This document shows, piece by piece, positions 61,424-64,000 of a stretch of 64,000 nucleotides of DNA. The translations under genes and the position numbers were made by a program. Each line of letters starts with the position of its first letter. The stretch's first letter is position 1. Below the pieces are notes generated by a model. The model saw only the letters and a program-made list of their open reading frames with translations. It was not told the origin of the DNA and did no database searches. Source of the stretch: Capillimicrobium parvum. GTDB taxonomy: Bacteria > Actinomycetota > Thermoleophilia > Solirubrobacterales > Solirubrobacteraceae. The stretch is from the NCBI RefSeq assembly GCF_021172045.1, contig NZ_CP087164.1, positions 2,232,001-2,296,000 on the forward strand, given 5' to 3'.

Positions 61424-62125
61424 GTGACGAAGCTCCCGGACACGATCACCGCGTGCCTCTTCGACCTCGACGGCGTGCTCACCCCGACCGCCAAGGTCCA
61501 CATGAAGGCGTGGAAGCAGACGTTCGACGAGGAGCTGCAGCGGCGCGAGAGCGACGGCTACAAGCCCTTCGACCAGGAGGACTACAACGACTACGTCGAC
61601 GGCAAGCCGCGCTATGACGGCGTGCGCTCGTTCATGGCGTCGCGCGGCTACCGGCCCTCCGAGGACGAGGTCCGGGCGATCGGCGACCGCAAGAACGAGC
61701 TCGTGCTCGAGCTGATCGCGCAGGGCGGAGTCGAGGCCTACCCCGGGTCCGTGCAGCTGCTGAAGGCGGTGCGTGACGAAGGCCGACGGACCGCGGTCGT
61801 CTCCTCGAGCGCGAACTGCCGGAGCGTGGTCGAGGGCGCCGGCATCGCGGATCTGCTCGAGGCCCGCGTCGACGGCAACACCATCGCCGAGGAGCACCTG
61901 AAGGGCAAGCCGGCGCCGGACTCCTTCCTGGCGGGAGCCGAGCGGCTCGGCGTCCCCGCGGCGCAGGCGTGCGTGTTCGAGGACGCGCTGGCCGGGGTCG
62001 AGGCGGGCCGCGCCGGCCACTTCGGCTACGTCATCGGCGTCGACCGTCTCGGCGGCGACCACACGCAGGCCCTGGCTGACCACGGTGCCGACATCGTCGT
62101 CTCCGACCTCGCCGAGCTGCTGTGA
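61424..62125 (+). CDS. Beta-phosphoglucomutase-like HAD hydrolase
   Basis: A 233-residue HAD protein with FDLDGVLTPTAKVHMKAW (nucleophile and acid/base Asp pair), VVSSSANCRSVVEGAG, KGKPAPDSFLAGAERLG and the acidic FEDALAGVEAGRAG. The cap resembles beta-phosphoglucomutase. The gene is coupled by GTGA to a GH65 phosphorylase, a pair that degrades trehalose or kojibiose via beta-glucose-1-phosphate. Confidence 0.9.
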   Translation: MTKLPDTITACLFDLDGVLTPTAKVHMKAWKQTFDEELQRRESDGYKPFDQEDYNDYVDGKPRYDGVRSFMASRGYRPSEDEVRAIGDRKNELVLELIAQGGVEAYPGSVQLLKAVRDEGRRTAVVSSSANCRSVVEGAGIADLLEARVDGNTIAEEHLKGKPAPDSFLAGAERLGVPAAQACVFEDALAGVEAGRAGHFGYVIGVDRLGGDHTQALADHGADIVVSDLAELL

Positions 62126-64000
62126 AGGAATTCGACACGGAGCGGTTCCCGCCGGATCCATGGCGGGTGCGCGAGACCGGGCTCGACCTCGGCCTCATCG
62201 CGCAGACGGAGTCGATCTTCGCGCTGGCCAACGGACACCTCGGCCTGCGCGGCAACCTCGACGAGGGCGAGCCGCGCGGCCTGTCGGGCACGTACCTCAA
62301 CGGCCTCTACGAGTCCTATCCGCTCGAGTACGGCGAGCGCGGGTTCGGCTTCGCCGAGGACGGCCAGGCGGTCGTCAACGTCACGGACGGCAAGATCATC
62401 CGGCTGCTGGTCGAGGACGAGCCGTTCGACGTGCATCGCGGCCACCTCGAGCACCACGAGCGCACGCTGGACTTCCGCACCGGCATCCTGACCCGCGAGG
62501 TGCAGTGGCGCTCGGAGGCGGGCTACGCCGTCAGGGTCCGCAGCCGCCGCCTCGTCTCGTTCGTGGATCGCAGCGTTGCCGCGATCTCCTACGAGGTCGA
62601 GGCGCTCGAGCGCCCCATGCGCGTCGCGCTGCAGTCCAACCTGCACGCCAACCAGGTCGACCGCCCGGCGAACGGCGACCCGCGCGCCGGCCGGGCGCTG
62701 GGCGACGTGCTCGACAGCGAGCTGCACATCGACCACGGCCTGCGCGTCGTGCTCGCCCACCGCACGAAGCGCACGAAGCTCGGCTTCGCGGCGGGCATGG
62801 AGCACGTCATCGACGCCCAGGGCGAGGTCAACACGCTGACGCAGTCCGAGCCCGACCTCGGGCGCGTGACCATGGCGGTCGAGCTGCATCCGGGCCGGCC
62901 GCTCACGCTCACGAAGCTCCTGAGCTACCACTGGTCCTCGCGCCAGACGATCGACTGGCTGCGCGATCAGGTGGACGCCAGCCTCGAGAGTGCGGTCGCC
63001 CAGGGCTTCGACGTCCTCGCCGAGCGTCAGCGGGCGTTCCTCGACGACTACTGGCAGGGCGCCGACATCGAGCTGGACGGCGACCCGGAGATCCAGCAGG
63101 CGCTGCGCTTCGCCCAGTTCCACCTCGTGCAGGCGTCGGCGCGGGCCGAGGGCCGGGCGATCGCCGCCAAGGGGCTGACCGGCCCCGGCTACGACGGCCA
63201 CGCGTTCTGGGACACCGAGGGCTTCGTGCTCCCGGTCCTCATCCACACGATGCCGGGCGCGGCGCGCGAGGCGCTGCGCTGGCGCCACTGGACGCTGCCG
63301 CTCGCCCGCGAGCGCGCCGCGCAGCTCGGGCTGAAGGGCGCGGCGCTGCCGTGGCGCACGATCCACGGCGAGGAGTGCTCGGGCTACTGGCCGGCGGGCA
63401 CGGCGGCGTTCCACGTCAACGCCGACGTCGCGTGGGCGGTGGACCGCTACGTCGCGGCGACCGGCGACGACGACTTCCTCGCCGGCGAGGGCCTCGCGCT
63501 GCTCGTCGACACGGCCCGCCTGTGGGCGCACCTCGGCCACCACGGCGCGGACGGGTGCTTCCACATCCACGGCGTGACGGGCCCCGACGAGTACTCCGCG
63601 ATCGTCGACGACAACATCTACACGAACCTGATGGCGGCGCGGAACCTGCGCGCCGCCGCGGACGCGGCTGCGGGCCACCGCACGCAGGCGTCCAAGCTCG
63701 GCGTGGTCCACGAGGAGATCGACTCCTGGCGCAAGGCCGCGGACACGATCTACATCCCGTTCGACGAGCGGCTCGGCATCCATCCGCAGGACGGCGACTT
63801 CCTCACCCACGACGAGTGGGACTTCGCCGCGACGCCGCCGGGGTGCTACCCGCTGCTGCTGCACTACCCGTACTTCGAGCTGTACCGCAAGCAGGTCATC
63901 AAGCAGGCCGACCTCGTGCTGGCGCTGCACGTCGCCGGCGAGCACTTCACGCTCGAGGAGAAGCGCGCCGCGTTCGAGTACTACGAGACGCTGACCGTCC
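62122..64000 (+). CDS. GH65 disaccharide phosphorylase, cut by window edge
   Basis: The first 626 codons of a GH65 enzyme are present. The N-terminal sandwich has SIFALANGHLGLRGNLDEG; the barrel has GYDGHAFWDTEGFVLPVLI and GVTGPDEYSAIVDDNIYTN with the general acid Glu. It phosphorolyses trehalose, maltose or kojibiose, and the product goes to the adjacent mutase. GTG 62122 overlaps the mutase stop. The C-terminus is outside the window. Confidence 0.92.
   Translation, partial: MKEFDTERFPPDPWRVRETGLDLGLIAQTESIFALANGHLGLRGNLDEGEPRGLSGTYLNGLYESYPLEYGERGFGFAEDGQAVVNVTDGKIIRLLVEDEPFDVHRGHLEHHERTLDFRTGILTREVQWRSEAGYAVRVRSRRLVSFVDRSVAAISYEVEALERPMRVALQSNLHANQVDRPANGDPRAGRALGDVLDSELHIDHGLRVVLAHRTKRTKLGFAAGMEHVIDAQGEVNTLTQSEPDLGRVTMAVELHPGRPLTLTKLLSYHWSSRQTIDWLRDQVDASLESAVAQGFDVLAERQRAFLDDYWQGADIELDGDPEIQQALRFAQFHLVQASARAEGRAIAAKGLTGPGYDGHAFWDTEGFVLPVLIHTMPGAAREALRWRHWTLPLARERAAQLGLKGAALPWRTIHGEECSGYWPAGTAAFHVNADVAWAVDRYVAATGDDDFLAGEGLALLVDTARLWAHLGHHGADGCFHIHGVTGPDEYSAIVDDNIYTNLMAARNLRAAADAAAGHRTQASKLGVVHEEIDSWRKAADTIYIPFDERLGIHPQDGDFLTHDEWDFAATPPGCYPLLLHYPYFELYRKQVIKQADLVLALHVAGEHFTLEEKRAAFEYYETLTV

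Noticed and set aside
1-64000. tRNA, rRNA, SRP RNA, CRISPR arrays or transposase genes
   Set aside because: I looked for these and saw no convincing candidate. A covariance-model search would be decisive for the RNA genes.

Overview
The window reads as a piece of chromosome from a very GC-rich actinobacterium, most likely of the class Thermoleophilia (Solirubrobacterales-like). This placement is inferred from the high GC, the Gram-positive housekeeping gene order, a SepIVA-like gene after coaD, a FliA/WhiG-type sigma factor and a second EF-G. It was not tested by any database search. About 67 protein genes fill the window with very little spacing. Many are joined by 4-base ATGA/GTGA stop-start overlaps. 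No rRNA, tRNA, CRISPR array, prophage or classical insertion sequence was seen.

Layout. Positions 1-7200 hold a divergent cell-surface glycan locus. A GT2 polyprenyl-phosphate glycosyltransferase, a methyltransferase and a flippase lie on the minus strand. Three large membrane glycosyltransferase-like proteins lie on the plus strand. Positions 7210-14229 hold the riboflavin operon ribD-ribE-ribBA-ribH, flanked on both sides by paralogous secreted beta-propeller genes on the minus strand. A PknB-type kinase follows. From about 16 kb to 45.5 kb comes the conserved housekeeping core: rpmB-fakA-recG-rsmD-coaD-sepIVA-like, a small accessory block (acylphosphatase, coiled-coil PD-(D/E)XK protein, divergent winged-helix protein, acyl-CoA ligase), yceD-rpmF-plsX-acpP-rnc-smc-ftsY, nfeD-stomatin, an orphan histidine kinase, ffh-rpsP-khpA-rimM-trmD-rplS-lepB-rnhB, and yraN divergent from comM-dprA. 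Positions 45.5-64 kb carry thiD, ilvD, a hydrolase, an HAD nucleotidase, an acyltransferase, an epimerase, an L,D-transpeptidase, a tyrosine recombinase, the sigma factor, a GxGD membrane protein, EF-G2, small unknown genes, an RNase HI-like gene, a PLP enzyme and an HAD-GH65 disaccharide phosphorylase pair that runs off the right edge.

Two structural themes are not explained by single genes. First, at least 24 starts have a TANNNT (-10-like) hexamer 6-12 bases before the start codon, which predicts leaderless or nearly leaderless mRNAs. At two divergent loci (2189-2198 and 49993-49999) one symmetric sequence supplies the -10 for both directions. Second, a dispersed element of 70-71 bp occurs four times: after a methyltransferase gene, inside a glycosyltransferase gene where it is read through in frame, at the rpmB stop codon, and after the EF-G2 gene. 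Other tandem repeats (56-bp hairpin units, 25-bp units, an 87-bp duplication) sit in gene-end gaps.

Other points worth a second look are an RNase III that lacks two expected catalytic acidic residues, a GNAT gene broken by one extra base in a five-base homopolymer, rimM without ATG/GTG/TTG, L19 and L32 with unusual tails, and the divergent coiled-coil nuclease and winged-helix pair. That pair is the best candidate here for an uncharacterised functional module.
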